Source: SYHX01 sp049317645 (GTDB lineage: Bacteria; Bacteroidota; Bacteroidia; UBA7662). From it: a stretch of 7,338 bases of DNA. Positions 1 to 5,367 of the stretch are shown in pieces. The position numbers and the translations under genes were made by a program. Position 1 is the stretch's first letter. Each line of letters begins with the position of its first letter. The stretch lies in contig JBMOHV010000073.1 of the NCBI GenBank assembly GCA_049317645.1, positions 1 to 7,338 of the forward strand. Reading direction: 5' to 3'. The notes under the pieces are model-generated. The model was not told the DNA's origin. It did not search any database and was given only the letters and a program-made list of their open reading frames with translations.

Positions 1-695
1 TTGGCCACCAAGGAGACATGGGCAGGTTCGTTTCGCTGGCCTCTGTGGGGCACCGGCGCCAGGTATGGTGCGTCTGTTTCGAGGATCACCCGGGTCCGGT
101 CCACCCCCGCAATCACATCCCTCAGAGCACGGTTGGATCCAAAGGTGAGGGTTCCCCCTACGCCCAAGTATTGGCCTCTTTGAAGAATCGTTTCGGCCTG
201 TTCCTTGGTTCCGCTAAAGCAATGATAGACCGCCCCAAAATCCAATCCAGCCGTGGAATCCAAAAGCTGATCCAAGCTGTTACGGGAATGAAAGCAAACA
301 GGCAAATTCAATTGAATGGCTGTTTGAATTTGTGCCATCATGGCAGCCATTTGCAAAGCCAAATTGTCCTGCCTCCAATACAAATCAAGTCCAATTTCAC
401 CGACCGCCACCGGTCCTTTGAAGGAAGGGTGGGTTGCTCTCAAAAGGGCCTCGATGACTTCCCATTCCTCCTTCCAGGTCTCTTCGACCGAGCAGGGGTG
501 TAACCCCAGCATAGTTCTCAGTTGGATGGGGCCTTGGTAGCCCTCCACCAAAGAACGCATGGGCTCCAAGGTCGCTTGATCAACATTGGGCAAATAAATT
601 CGCGTAACACCGACCGATGCAGCCCTCTGCAGAACCGCCTGAAGGTCATCGCCAAAAGCGTCAGCGTAGAGATGGCAATGGGTATCGGTCAGCAC
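1..695 (-). CDS. tatD: TatD family metal-dependent hydrolase/DNase (3' end beyond window)
   Basis: This is a TatD-type TIM-barrel metallohydrolase; family members are cytoplasmic 3'-5' exonucleases or DNases linked to DNA repair and quality control. I translated 231 residues and the frame is open to the window edge. Visible metal ligands are His6 and His8 (TDTHCHLY near the N terminus), Glu100 (VGEIGLDLYW), His136 (CFHSRN), His158 (YHCFSG) and Asp208 (LETDAPYLAP). The HRGQRNEP motif typical of the C-terminal part follows. The family is usually about 255-265 residues, so roughly 25-30 residues are missing. The start is GTG at 695: an in-frame stop lies just upstream, and this start places the family motif MLTDTHCH at the N terminus. 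The gene begins 13 bases after the YugP-type gene stops, so it is probably translated from the same transcript. No strong Shine-Dalgarno is visible, which is common in Bacteroidota. Family assignment is firm; the exact substrate is unknown. Confidence 0.95.
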   Translation of the reverse strand, partial: MLTDTHCHLYADAFGDDLQAVLQRAASVGVTRIYLPNVDQATLEPMRSLVEGYQGPIQLRTMLGLHPCSVEETWKEEWEVIEALLRATHPSFKGPVAVGEIGLDLYWRQDNLALQMAAMMAQIQTAIQLNLPVCFHSRNSLDQLLDSTAGLDFGAVYHCFSGTKEQAETILQRGQYLGVGGTLTFGSNRALRDVIAGVDRTRVILETDAPYLAPVPHRGQRNEPAHVSLVA

Positions 696-708
696 CGGTG
701 CCTGGAAC

Positions 709-1383
709 TTAGTCCCTACGATTCATGAAAATCGAAACGTAATAGAGGAGGGTTGCCAGGGACGAAAGTGCAGCAATAACATAGGTCATAGCCGCCCAAT
801 TCAAGGCATCTTTGGCCATGGCATGTTGCTGACTCTGAGCAATGTTGCTGCGATCCAACCAAACCAAAGCCCGACGCGATGCGTCAAATTCAACCGGCAG
901 GGTCACAAATGTGAACAACGTAGTTCCAGCAAAAAGGACAATTCCCACCAACAGAAGGTGTGGAAAGGCCTGCAGGGTCAATACCCCGGCCAAGAGAATC
1001 CATGGCATGAATCGGCTGGTAACACTGAGCGCAGGTACCATCGCCGAGCGGAATTGCAACCAAGAATAAGCGGTGGCATGCTGAACCGCATGGCCCACTT
1101 CGTGGGCAGCAACCGCCGCGGCGGCCACGGAGCGCCCGTAATAAACTTCTTGACTCAGATTCACCGTCCGCTTGGTTGGATCGTAGTGGTCGGTCAATTG
1201 TCCACCCGTCGAGATGATTTGGACATCTTTGATATTGTGATCCGCGAGCATGCGCTGTGCAACTTCCTGACCGGTCAGACCGGAAGACAAGGGCGTTGCG
1301 GCGTATAGCTTAAAGCGACTTTTGAAACGAGCACCGACCAGCCAAGAGGCTAGCATGATACCGAGCATGAGGACCAGAGACAT
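709..1383 (-). CDS. YugP-type membrane zinc metallopeptidase
   Basis: This encodes a 224-residue integral membrane protein of the YugP-like zinc peptidase family (Zn_peptidase_2, COG2738). The gluzincin-style motif HEVGH is at residues 94-98, inside the family signature NLSQEVYYGR followed by AAHEVGHAVQHA. A second conserved block, LPVEFDASRRAL around 162-173, contains Glu165, which may be the third metal ligand. Hydrophobic segments lie at about 2-17, 126-161 (probably two helices) and 198-220, so the catalytic motif is probably close to the membrane. The length is normal for the family. ATG at 1383 gives the expected N-terminal membrane segment. The gene starts 33 bases after moxR stops and ends 13 bases before tatD. 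The cellular substrate of this family is not known to me; a role in membrane protein turnover is inference. Family identity is strong by motif and overall resemblance. Confidence 0.93.
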   Translation of the reverse strand: MSLVLMLGIMLASWLVGARFKSRFKLYAATPLSSGLTGQEVAQRMLADHNIKDVQIISTGGQLTDHYDPTKRTVNLSQEVYYGRSVAAAAVAAHEVGHAVQHATAYSWLQFRSAMVPALSVTSRFMPWILLAGVLTLQAFPHLLLVGIVLFAGTTLFTFVTLPVEFDASRRALVWLDRSNIAQSQQHAMAKDALNWAAMTYVIAALSSLATLLYYVSIFMNRRD

Positions 1384-1416
1384 AAGGTTGGGATTTAGAG
1401 AGGTTAACGGGTTGGT

Positions 1417-2424
1417 TTACCTTTTGGTATCAAATTTCGTGCCAAAACCCGAATCAGCCAGCAAACGTTCGACGAGATCCTGCGGGCGCAATCCCTGGGC
1501 CTCTGCTTTGTAATTCAAAACCATCCGGTGAGCCAATACCTCGGCTGCCACCGCCTGCACATCTTCGATGTCCGGGCTGTATTTTCCCAGGGTGGCGGCA
1601 TGGCATTTGGCCCCCAAAACCAGGTTTTGCGAGGCCCGTGGGCCTGCGCCCCATTGCACCAATTCTTGGGTCCATGGGGCCGCATGTTCGGTTCCAGGGC
1701 GGGTCGAAGCAGCCAAGCGGACTGCGTATTCCACGACATGGTCGGTCACCGGCATTCGGCGTATCAGTTCCTGAAAATACAGGAGCCCGGCGGCATCCAA
1801 AACTTTGGAAGGAGTTTCGATGCGGGGCATGGTCGTTTGGCGAACCACCGTCACCTCTTGAGCCAAGGTCGGATAACCCATCCGTATCTGAAACATGAAA
1901 CGGTCCAGTTGCGCTTCGGGCAATGGGTAGGTTCCCTCTTGTTCGATGGGGTTTTGGGTGGCCAATACAAAAAAGGGCGAGGGCAAGGGATAGGTCTGCC
2001 CTGCAACGGTTAACTGCCGTTCCTGCATGGCCTCCAACAAGGCGGATTGAGTCTTGGGCGGGGTTCGGTTGATTTCATCGGCCAGAACCATGTTCGCAAA
2101 GAGGGGGCCCGGTACAAAACGGAACTGTCGGTTCGCGTCCAGTATTTCCGAACCGGTAATATCGCCCGGCATAAGGTCCGGTGTAAACTGAATTCTTTTG
2201 AAATCCAAATCAAGAACCGCACTAATCGTCTGAACCAAGGTGGTTTTGGCCAGACCGGGTACCCCGACCAAAAAACAGTGGCCGTTGGCCAACAAAGCCA
2301 TCCATACCGAATGAATGGCGTCGGTTTGGCCCACCAAGACCTTTCCTGTTTCGCGCAGAAAATCTCCGTAGAGCTTCTTGAGTCCGTCGACCGCTTCGCG
2401 ATCAGATCCGTAATTCCAATTCAT
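1417..2424 (-). CDS. moxR: MoxR-family AAA+ ATPase
   Basis: This encodes a cytoplasmic AAA+ ATPase of the MoxR group (AAA_3 domain plus C-terminal lid), chaperone-like proteins that mature or assemble partner complexes, often ones with VWA domains. In the 335-residue protein, Walker A GVPGLAKT is at 54-61, Walker B VLADEI at 113-118 followed by NRTPPKTQSALLEAMQE, sensor 1 ATQNP at 155-159, the arginine-finger block EAQLDRF with Arg175, and sensor 2 GPRAS with Arg263. Length is typical. I chose ATG at 2424, 26 bases after the mutase stop. The frame also extends to a TTG at 2454 that overlaps that stop, but the ten extra residues do not look like family sequence. MoxR genes usually sit beside DUF58 and VWA genes. 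None is present within 2.4 kb upstream in the operon or between this gene and the left edge, so its client cannot be inferred locally. Confidence 0.95.
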   Translation of the reverse strand: MNWNYGSDREAVDGLKKLYGDFLRETGKVLVGQTDAIHSVWMALLANGHCFLVGVPGLAKTTLVQTISAVLDLDFKRIQFTPDLMPGDITGSEILDANRQFRFVPGPLFANMVLADEINRTPPKTQSALLEAMQERQLTVAGQTYPLPSPFFVLATQNPIEQEGTYPLPEAQLDRFMFQIRMGYPTLAQEVTVVRQTTMPRIETPSKVLDAAGLLYFQELIRRMPVTDHVVEYAVRLAASTRPGTEHAAPWTQELVQWGAGPRASQNLVLGAKCHAATLGKYSPDIEDVQAVAAEVLAHRMVLNYKAEAQGLRPQDLVERLLADSGFGTKFDTKR

Positions 2425-2450
2425 GTTGCAATTTAGGGTTGAACCCGCAT

Positions 2451-3056
2451 TCAAATGGTTTGGGCCGATTCAATTCCGAGGTCTCGATTCAAAAGGTAAA
2501 CCCGGGGCGTGGCTGTAGGCAGCTCAAACTGTAAGATTTGTTCGGGTGTTAATTTTTCGAGTTCCATGATGAGGGCCCGCAGTGAATTTCCATGGGCAAC
2601 AACCAGTAGGTTTTGACCTTGTCGCAACAAGGGCTCGATCATCGCCTTGTAGTACGGTAGAACCCGTGCTGCTGTATCCTTGAGGCTCTCTCCACCGGGT
2701 GGCGGTATATCGTAGCTCCGTCGCCATTGATGAACTTGATCGGCCCCAAATCGAGCGACCGTTTCGTCTTTGTTCAGACCTTGCAATTCCCCGTACATAC
2801 GTTCGTTCAGGGCGGGATCTGCCGTTATGGGGCATTGATTCTGCCCTGTTTCTTGCAGGATCAGCGAGAGGGTATCGGCAGCCCTTCGCAGTCCACTTAC
2901 AAAAGCCCGGTGAAAAGTCATACCAGCCAACTTAACGCCCGCGTTTCTGGCTTCTTCCCTGCCCTTCTCGGTCAAGTCGACATCCACCCATCCCGTAAAA
3001 CGATTTTCAAGATTCCATTGGGATTGTCCATGACGGACCAAAACAAGTCTGCTCAT
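2451..3056 (-). CDS. gpmA: 2,3-bisphosphoglycerate-dependent phosphoglycerate mutase (short form)
   Basis: This glycolytic and gluconeogenic enzyme interconverts 3- and 2-phosphoglycerate in the cytoplasm through a phosphohistidine. The 201-residue protein opens with LVLVRHGQSQWN (catalytic His9) and FTGWVDVDLTEKG. It also carries Arg57/Arg58 (GLRRAADTL), Glu85 in LNERMYGELQGLNK, the WRRSYDIPPP block at 111-120 and the second active-site histidine, His155, in VAHGNSLRA. GESL follows PPPG directly, so the insertion of roughly 35 residues seen in E. coli-type GpmA is absent. This is the short form of about 200 residues that I associate best with alphaproteobacteria. The ATG at 3056 lies six bases after the DUF721 stop and is preceded by an A-rich stretch (AAAAAGAT), so translation is probably coupled. 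A generic histidine phosphatase is less likely because the mutase-specific LNERxYGxLxGLNK and WRRSYD blocks are intact. Confidence 0.93.
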   Translation of the reverse strand: MSRLVLVRHGQSQWNLENRFTGWVDVDLTEKGREEARNAGVKLAGMTFHRAFVSGLRRAADTLSLILQETGQNQCPITADPALNERMYGELQGLNKDETVARFGADQVHQWRRSYDIPPPGGESLKDTAARVLPYYKAMIEPLLRQGQNLLVVAHGNSLRALIMELEKLTPEQILQFELPTATPRVYLLNRDLGIESAQTI

Positions 3057-3062
3057 ATCTTT

Positions 3063-3359
3063 TTAATAAGTTCGTATTTCCTTGAGATGCGCGCGTTCCT
3101 CTCCGCCACGCAAAGCATCCAACCACTCTCGCTGACGCAGATGCACCTCTTGTTGAGAGGCTGCATCACTCATACGGACCCAAACAATGCTTCCTCCGTC
3201 CCAACGAAATGCTTGGGTGCGGGAAGCCAACGCAGGTCCGACTGTTTGTTCCCAGGCATTTCGTAACAATTCTTGTTGCATGGCGCCCGTATGGCCGTAC
3301 CGCTTGGCCCAGGCTTTGACCCAATCACCCAACGGCGGCAAATCTTTGGGGGAATTCAT
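3063..3359 (-). CDS. DUF721 / DciA-like protein
   Basis: This encodes a 98-residue protein resembling the DUF721 family, which includes DciA, the ancestral bacterial loader of the replicative helicase DnaB. Features matching the family are the N-terminal block PLGDWVKAWAKRYG, the helix ending in LLRNAWEQTVGPALASRTQ (about 31-49), and the beta-rich core DGGSIVWVRMSDAASQQEV with REWLDAL after it (about 54-83). The C-terminal tail is short and charged. It lacks the long extension of proteobacterial or actinobacterial DciA, and that small size is usual for Bacteroidota members. I placed the start at ATG 3359, 15 bases after the lipA stop. A TTG at 3371 would add four residues and is less plausible. 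The gene ends six bases before gpmA. A helicase-loading role is inferred from the family; nothing local supports it, since no dnaA, dnaN, recF or gyrB lies nearby. Confidence 0.8.
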   Translation of the reverse strand: MNSPKDLPPLGDWVKAWAKRYGHTGAMQQELLRNAWEQTVGPALASRTQAFRWDGGSIVWVRMSDAASQQEVHLRQREWLDALRGGEERAHLKEIRTY

Positions 3360-3374
3360 AACAAAATACAAAAA

Positions 3375-4271
3375 TCACGAAAGGGTTGCCCCGGCATTGC
3401 GGGGATGGAGATGACGCTCGGCATGGTACGAAGAGCGGACCAGAGGCCCGGCTTCCACCCATTCCAATCCCATCTCTAGGCCCCAGGAGGCATACAATTC
3501 AAATTGTTCGGGGCGGATGTATTCTTGGACGGGCAAATGGTTTTTGGTAGGCTGCAGGTATTGACCAATGGTCACAACGTCAACGCCGCATTGTTGCAAA
3601 TCTGCCAAAATTCCCCGAACTTCCTCGGGGGTTTCGCCCAATCCAACCATGAATCCGGTTTTGGTTCGCAGTCCCGCTTTTTTGATGCGGGCCAATTGTT
3701 CCAAACTGCGTTCGTAGCGGGCCTGGGGCCGCACGGTCCGGTAAAGTCGGGCGATGGTTTCCATGTTATGAGAAACCACCTCGGGCTTGGATTCCATGAT
3801 GGTTTCCAAGGCTTCCCAATGCGCTTTGACATCCGGTATCAAGGTTTCCATGGTGGTCCCAGGCGATACACGACGAATTTCGCGGACCGTCGCAGCCCAG
3901 ACCCCCGCCCCACGATCCGGCAACTCATCTCGGTTCACCGAGGTTAACACGGCATGCTTGACCTCCATGCGACGAACCGCTTCGGCGACTCGATAGGGCT
4001 CCTCCAAATCCAAAACACCGGGACGACCTGTCGCAACGGCACAAAAGGAACAAGCCCGGGTACAGACATTCCCCAATATCATGAAAGTGGCGGTACCCGC
4101 CCCCCAGCATTCGCCCATATTGGGGCAATTACCACTCTCGCAAATGGTATGCAGGCGGTACTGGTCCACCAAGCCCCGGACTTTGCGAAATTCAGGTCCC
4201 GTAGGGAGCTTCACCCGCAACCAAGGTGGCTTGCGTTGCGGTTGTTGTTCAATCGTTAGGGTCTCCTCCAT
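3375..4271 (-). CDS. lipA: Lipoyl synthase (radical SAM)
   Basis: LipA inserts two sulfur atoms into protein-bound octanoyl groups to make lipoate, the swinging-arm cofactor of pyruvate and 2-oxoglutarate dehydrogenases and the glycine cleavage system. In the 298-residue protein, the auxiliary iron-sulfur cluster motif CESGNCPNMGECW supplies Cys44, Cys49 and Cys55. The radical SAM motif CTRACSFC supplies Cys70, Cys74 and Cys77. The C-terminal RSSYHAE block (279-285) contains the serine that ligates the auxiliary cluster. Conserved TSVNRDELPDRGA, SHNMET, TKTGFMVGLGET and IGQYLQPTKNH stretches are also present. All key residues are intact and the length is normal. ATG at 4271 gives MEETLTIEQQ, a usual-length N terminus; the frame runs further upstream into the previous gene, but that extension is not LipA-like. 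No lipB lies nearby. The gap of 43 bases upstream is the widest in the run and holds a hairpin and a promoter-like box. Confidence 0.98.
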   Translation of the reverse strand: MEETLTIEQQPQRKPPWLRVKLPTGPEFRKVRGLVDQYRLHTICESGNCPNMGECWGAGTATFMILGNVCTRACSFCAVATGRPGVLDLEEPYRVAEAVRRMEVKHAVLTSVNRDELPDRGAGVWAATVREIRRVSPGTTMETLIPDVKAHWEALETIMESKPEVVSHNMETIARLYRTVRPQARYERSLEQLARIKKAGLRTKTGFMVGLGETPEEVRGILADLQQCGVDVVTIGQYLQPTKNHLPVQEYIRPEQFELYASWGLEMGLEWVEAGPLVRSSYHAERHLHPRNAGATLS

Positions 4272-4278
4272 CAGGTCC

Positions 4279-4286
4279 CAAAAATA
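4279..4286 (-). promoter_or_regulatory. Candidate Bacteroidota -7 box before lipA
   Basis: Read on the minus strand, TATTTTTG matches the Bacteroidota -7 consensus TAnnTTTG exactly. A TTCG, one mismatch from the TTTG -33 element, lies 21 bases further upstream inside the hairpin at 4294-4312. The box ends seven bases before the lipA ATG, so a transcript starting here would be almost leaderless. A match to so short a consensus can arise by chance, so this is only a candidate internal promoter. Confidence 0.25.
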
Positions 4287-4293
4287 CGGCTGT

Positions 4294-4312
4294 GTTCGGA
4301 TGAATTCCGAAC
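4294..4312 (-). repeat. Perfect 7-bp inverted repeat in the barrel-lipA gap
   Basis: The sequence contains GTTCGGA and its exact reverse complement TCCGAAC, separated by five bases. It lies two bases after the stop codon of the outer-membrane gene. On the minus strand a run of five T begins about ten bases after the stem, too far for a classical intrinsic terminator. It could be a weak attenuator, an RNA-processing or stability hairpin, or a protein-binding site. The sequence shows only the symmetry. Confidence 0.5.
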
Positions 4313-4314
4313 CT

Positions 4315-5136
4315 TTAGTTGCGCCTGCCCACTTGGTAGGACAAATAAACGCAAGCCAAAAAGGGCGAACGATCCACAAAAGCCATCATGGTCAAAGGCT
4401 TGACAAAAAGCCCCCCCATGAGGCCGATTTCCACAGCCTGCGGTGCTCGTCGCTGTTTCCCCCATTGGGCCACCAACCCGCCTTTCGCATAGAAACCAGG
4501 CGTTACCCGTATCGCATCCAGACCCCGGTAAAAAGGAGATGCACCAGCTATATTGCCTGCGTTGTGCTTGTTGGGATCAAAGGCCTCGGCCCGCTGAATG
4601 AAGGGCTGGTCCTTGGACGTTTCGGGATCCTCGTTGGCGTAGATGATTTGCAAAAAAGCCGGCTTGAGCAGTGCCAGGCTCAGGCCTGCCGACCATGTTC
4701 CTCTTAGTTCCACCCCGTGATGGAGACCCCTCTCCATCCACAGGTACGATGTACCCCAACCCGCCTGAAACGAAAAAGTCTCGTTCAAAAGACCGGGCGT
4801 GTAGATACTTGCCCTGTCATCTGGATTGGCCTGGGTTTTGAAGGCATTGGGGTGTTTCCAACGAAAAAGGGTCAGCTCAACCTGGGATTCGGTGGCAAAG
4901 GTGCGATTCTGAATGATTTTCCCGCCCAACCACCAACCCGCACTGTGCAATCCACCACCCAGGTTGTACCCATTGTAAAACTCGGGCAAGGATCCGGCAT
5001 TTCGCTGTTCCCATTCCAAACTACCAAAAAATTCGTTTCCTTGGGCCGACACAGGTTCCATTTGCATTGCAAACCAAAGACTTAGCATACCGCAAAGCAG
5101 GGACCATAGAGACCTAGGATTGCGATGGTTTGCCAT
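4315..5136 (-). CDS. Putative outer-membrane beta-barrel protein, Bacteroidota-specific family
   Basis: This encodes a 273-residue exported protein. Residues 1-31 look like a signal peptide: Arg5 and Arg8, a hydrophobic core LWSLLCGMLSLWFAM, and a likely cleavage after VSA before QGNEFF. The mature part alternates hydrophobic and polar residues in glycine- and aromatic-rich strands, as in small outer-membrane barrels, and ends in a strand-like segment (FLACVYLSYQVG). Conserved-looking blocks are GGGLHSAGWWLGG (60-72), the KHP motif in FRWKHPNAFKT (91-101), LALLKPAFLQII (154-165), FDPNKHNAGNIAGASPFYRG (186-205) and a following FYAKGG. From memory these match an uncharacterised Bacteroidota family with a KHPKE-like motif, a kPvYLE-like motif and a YDPdeH..nIyGrasFfkG-like motif. 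I know of no function. ATG at 5136 is chosen because it gives a clean signal peptide and follows the lipoprotein stop by 13 bases. Upstream in-frame starts would overlap that gene. Export is confident; the barrel fold is inference. Confidence 0.78.
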   Translation of the reverse strand: MANHRNPRSLWSLLCGMLSLWFAMQMEPVSAQGNEFFGSLEWEQRNAGSLPEFYNGYNLGGGLHSAGWWLGGKIIQNRTFATESQVELTLFRWKHPNAFKTQANPDDRASIYTPGLLNETFSFQAGWGTSYLWMERGLHHGVELRGTWSAGLSLALLKPAFLQIIYANEDPETSKDQPFIQRAEAFDPNKHNAGNIAGASPFYRGLDAIRVTPGFYAKGGLVAQWGKQRRAPQAVEIGLMGGLFVKPLTMMAFVDRSPFLACVYLSYQVGRRN

Positions 5137-5149
5137 GAGGCAGGAAAAT

Positions 5150-5290
5150 CTAAAGGATGGTGCGGACCGATGCATGATCCGAAACAACGTCGGATTTGGG
5201 TGCATCGTACCGGGCATAGGCCGGGCATCGCCGATGGCAAGATGCTCCTAACAGGCCCAAAGCAATCAGGGAAAACCAAATTTTTCGCAT
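5150..5290 (-). CDS. Small putative lipoprotein, 46 residues
   Basis: This short gene fills most of the gap between the T9SS gene terminator and the outer-membrane gene. The product begins MRKIWFSLIALGLLGASC: a basic n-region, a hydrophobic core of about 12 residues, and Cys18 at a lipobox-like site. The box is imperfect, since Gly rather than Leu, Val or Ile is at -3, although Leu is at -4; GASC still fits loosely. The 28-residue mature part, CHRRCPAYARYDAPKS and on, has a second cysteine (Cys22) in a CPAY motif, which I recall recurring in small Bacteroidota lipoproteins, with moderate certainty. It stops at TAG 13 bases before the barrel ATG, so the two are probably cotranslated and may act together in the envelope. 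Evidence for coding is position, codirection, signal-peptide pattern and start/stop placement. No domain is recognised and no function can be assigned. Confidence 0.72.
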   Translation of the reverse strand: MRKIWFSLIALGLLGASCHRRCPAYARYDAPKSDVVSDHASVRTIL

Positions 5291-5293
5291 ACC

Positions 5294-5301
5294 CAAATCT
5301 A
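5294..5301 (-). promoter_or_regulatory. Candidate -7 box upstream of the eight-gene run
   Basis: On the minus strand, TAGATTTG fits the Bacteroidota TAnnTTTG consensus and lies between the terminator and the lipoprotein start, where an operon promoter is expected. Two points weaken it. The box ends only three bases before the ATG at 5290, which implies a leaderless message. The nearest TTTG upstream is 14 bases away instead of about 19-21, and it overlaps the terminator stem. It is a tentative call. Confidence 0.28.
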
Positions 5302-5315
5302 AAGCCTACCAAGCA

Positions 5316-5341
5316 CAAAGCCACCCCGGGGGGTGGCTTTG
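5316..5341 (-). terminator. Hairpin terminator after the T9SS-secreted protein gene
   Basis: A perfect 12-base inverted repeat (CAAAGCCACCCC and its complement) surrounds a two-base centre, so the real loop is a few bases larger. It lies 26 bases past the stop codon of the large gene and carries A residues on one flank of the stem and T residues on the other, a form common in Bacteroidota terminators. A long T tail is absent, so termination efficiency is uncertain. It separates the large gene from the lipoprotein-to-tatD run. Confidence 0.75.
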
Positions 5342-5367
5342 CAACTTGATTAAGTACGCTATGGAGC

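Noticed and set aside
18..503. Plus-strand open frame of 161 codons
   Set aside because: It lies wholly antisense to tatD, whose conserved metal-ligand motifs are intact, and its product shows no domain or signal pattern.
1401..1422. Imperfect 8-bp inverted repeat overlapping the moxR stop codon
   Set aside because: It has one mismatch in an AT-containing stem, a six-base loop and no T tail on the minus strand, so it is too weak to call a terminator.
1528..2013. Plus-strand open frame of 161 codons opposite moxR
   Set aside because: It is a mirror of a conserved AAA+ coding sequence. The Walker and sensor motifs are on the minus strand, and the plus-strand product has no recognisable feature.
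2425..2454. TTG start extending MoxR by ten residues
   Set aside because: The extension overlaps the mutase stop codon and does not resemble MoxR N termini. The ATG at 2424 is the simpler start.
4272..4379. N-terminal extension of LipA by 36 residues
   Set aside because: It would overlap the barrel gene, which ends at 4315, and LipA proteins of about 300 residues normally begin close to the ATG at 4271.
4081..4707. Plus-strand open frame of 208 codons spanning the lipA start and the barrel gene
   Set aside because: It crosses two genes and their gap on the opposite strand and has no family resemblance. Its length is explained by the low stop density opposite coding sequence.
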